Shown here: in pieces, positions 4,568 to 5,871 of the stretch
Layout: every line of letters begins with the position of its first letter
Position numbering within the stretch: position 1 is the first letter of the stretch
From: Ga0077527 sp964606765
GTDB lineage: Bacteria; Pseudomonadota; Gammaproteobacteria; Burkholderiales; SG8-41
Direction: 5' to 3'
DNA length: 5,871 nt
Assembly: GCA_964606765.1 (NCBI GenBank)
Contig: CAZSIR010000171.1
Location: forward strand, 1 to 5,871
Position numbers and translations under genes: made by a program
The notes under the pieces: model-generated
Told to the model about the DNA's origin: nothing
Databases searched by the model: none
What the model saw: only the letters and a program-made list of their open reading frames with translations

Positions 4568-5871
4568 ATGTCCATATCCAACATGCCCGCAGGCATCACC
4601 GTCTCGGGGACGATGTCCGCCGAATTCGAGCAGATCCTCACGCCGCAAGCCCTCGCATTCGTTGCGAAGCTTTCAAGAAAGTTTGAAGCGCGACGCCGCG
4701 ACCTGATGGCACAGCGCGCGCGGCGGCAAGCCGAATTCGACGCCGGCAAACTGCCGGACTTTCTGCCGGAAACCCGGAGCATCCGCGAAAGCGAGTGGTC
4801 CATCGGAACAGTTCCCGCCGACCTGCAGGACCGTCGTGTTGAAATCACCGGCCCCACCGACCGCAAGATGGTGATAAATGCGCTGAACTGCGGCGCCAAC
4901 GTGTTCATGGCGGATTTCGAAGACTCCAACGCGCCGACCTGGCAGAACATGATCGAAGGCCAGATCAACATGCGCGATGCGATCCGGCGCTCGATCAGCT
5001 TCGAAAGCCCGGAGGGCAAACAATACCGGCTCAATCCGCGCACAGCGACCCTGCTCGTCCGTCCGCGCGGCTGGCATCTGATGGAGCAACACGTGCAGAT
5101 TGACGGGGAACCGGTATCCGGCGCGATTTTCGATTTTGCGCTGTACGTGTTCCATAACGCGAAAGAGGCGATTTCCCGCAACACCGGCCCCTATTTTTAT
5201 CTGCCGAAGATGGAAAGCCATCTGGAGGCACGGCTGTGGAATGACATTTTCGTGATGGCCCAACGCGAACTCGGTTTACCGCTGGGCACGATCAAGGCCA
5301 CGGTACTGATCGAAACGGTGCTCGCCGCTTTTGAAATGGACGAGATCCTTCACGAACTTCGCGAACACTGCGTCGGCCTGAACATCGGTCGCTGGGACTA
5401 TATTTTCAGCTGCATCAAGAAATTCCGGTCCAACAAGGATTTCTGTCTGGCCGACCGCAGCCAGGTGACGATGACGGCGCCGTTCATGCGCGCCTACGCG
5501 TTGCTTCTGGTCAAGACCTGTCATCGCCGCAAGGCCTTCGCGATGGGCGGCATGGCGGCGCAGATCCCGATCAAAAATGATCCTGCCGCAAACGACGCCG
5601 CACTGGCCAAAGTCCGCGCGGACAAAGAGCGGGAAGCCACGGACGGTTGCGACGGCACCTGGGTGGCGCACCCGGGACTTGTCGGCATCGCCCGGGAAAT
5701 TTTTGACAGGCACATGCCGGCAGCCAACCAGGTCGGACGGCAGCGTCCGGATGTGCAGGTCACGGCAAAGGACCTGCTCGACTTCAAACCCGAAGCGCCG
5801 ATCACCGAGGCCGGCCTGCGCAATAACATCAGCGTCGGTATCCAGTACATCGGCGCCTGGCTCGCGGACAA
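4568..5871 (+). CDS. aceB: Malate synthase A (3' end beyond window)
   Basis: Glyoxylate-cycle enzyme that condenses glyoxylate with acetyl-CoA and water to malate and CoA in the cytoplasm. The frame is open from the ATG at 4568 to the right edge: 434 complete codons of an expected ~530-540. AGGAG (4557-4561) with 6-nt spacing supports the start. The N-terminal part contains GKLPDFLPETRSIR and RRVEITGP-x3-KMVINALN, followed by FMADFEDSNAPTW. The malate synthase family signature REHCVGLNIGRWDYIF is complete. Family-aligned active-site residues present are Arg167 (in RPRGW) and the magnesium ligands Glu249 (LIET) and Asp277 (GRWDY). FAMGGMAAQIP and DGTWVAHPGL follow. The catalytic-base aspartate lies in the missing C-terminal part and cannot be checked. 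The type is A (short form), not the ~720-residue GlcB/AceG. It has its own AT-rich promoter region with two inverted repeats and no isocitrate lyase gene in view. Identification is secure. Confidence 0.97.
   Translation, partial: MSISNMPAGITVSGTMSAEFEQILTPQALAFVAKLSRKFEARRRDLMAQRARRQAEFDAGKLPDFLPETRSIRESEWSIGTVPADLQDRRVEITGPTDRKMVINALNCGANVFMADFEDSNAPTWQNMIEGQINMRDAIRRSISFESPEGKQYRLNPRTATLLVRPRGWHLMEQHVQIDGEPVSGAIFDFALYVFHNAKEAISRNTGPYFYLPKMESHLEARLWNDIFVMAQRELGLPLGTIKATVLIETVLAAFEMDEILHELREHCVGLNIGRWDYIFSCIKKFRSNKDFCLADRSQVTMTAPFMRAYALLLVKTCHRRKAFAMGGMAAQIPIKNDPAANDAALAKVRADKEREATDGCDGTWVAHPGLVGIAREIFDRHMPAANQVGRQRPDVQVTAKDLLDFKPEAPITEAGLRNNISVGIQYIGAWLAD

Overview
The window looks like chromosome of a GC-rich betaproteobacterium (Rhodocyclales/Burkholderiales-like). 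This is inferred from the order clpA–clpS / cold-shock gene / dehydrogenase position, the protein sequences and the strong G/C third-position bias. It holds five protein genes. The two outer ones are cut by the window edges. No RNA gene, insertion sequence, CRISPR array or other mobile signature was seen.

Layout: positions 1-2022 on the minus strand carry the protein-quality-control pair clpS (1714-2022) and clpA (1685 down to the left edge). The 335-bp gap 2023-2357 is a divergent promoter region: a minus-strand promoter for clpS and a plus-strand promoter for the cold-shock gene, which is preceded by a predicted leader of about 117 nt with two small hairpins. The cold-shock gene (2358-2561) ends at a strong intrinsic terminator. 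A 230-bp gap with an extended -10 promoter leads to a 458-residue gene (2878-4254), also followed by a strong terminator. The 313-bp AT-rich gap 4255-4567 holds that terminator, two inverted repeats and a promoter with a perfect TATAAT. It leads into malate synthase A (aceB), which runs off the right edge.

The most interesting gene is the 458-residue one. It is not a standard enzyme I recognise at sight. Reading it motif by motif, however, it carries in the correct order the landmarks of the isocitrate/isopropylmalate dehydrogenase superfamily: a modified GDGTG loop, S-x-N-x3-L-R-x5-Y-x3-R-P, TGNIH, TKPT, D-L-D-G-D-R-L-T-D and a modified HGTAP loop. It sits where many betaproteobacteria keep icd, beside cspD/clpS/clpA. 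I infer a highly divergent isocitrate-dehydrogenase-like enzyme, with changes concentrated in the nucleotide-binding loops.

Together, ClpS and ClpA form the N-degron adaptor and unfoldase for ClpP. The cold-shock protein is an RNA/ssDNA chaperone. The IDH-like protein and malate synthase A would both act at the TCA/glyoxylate branch point if the IDH inference is right. Each transcription unit has its own predicted promoter, and the plus-strand units are separated by terminators, so the neighbourhood is a conserved cluster rather than one operon.
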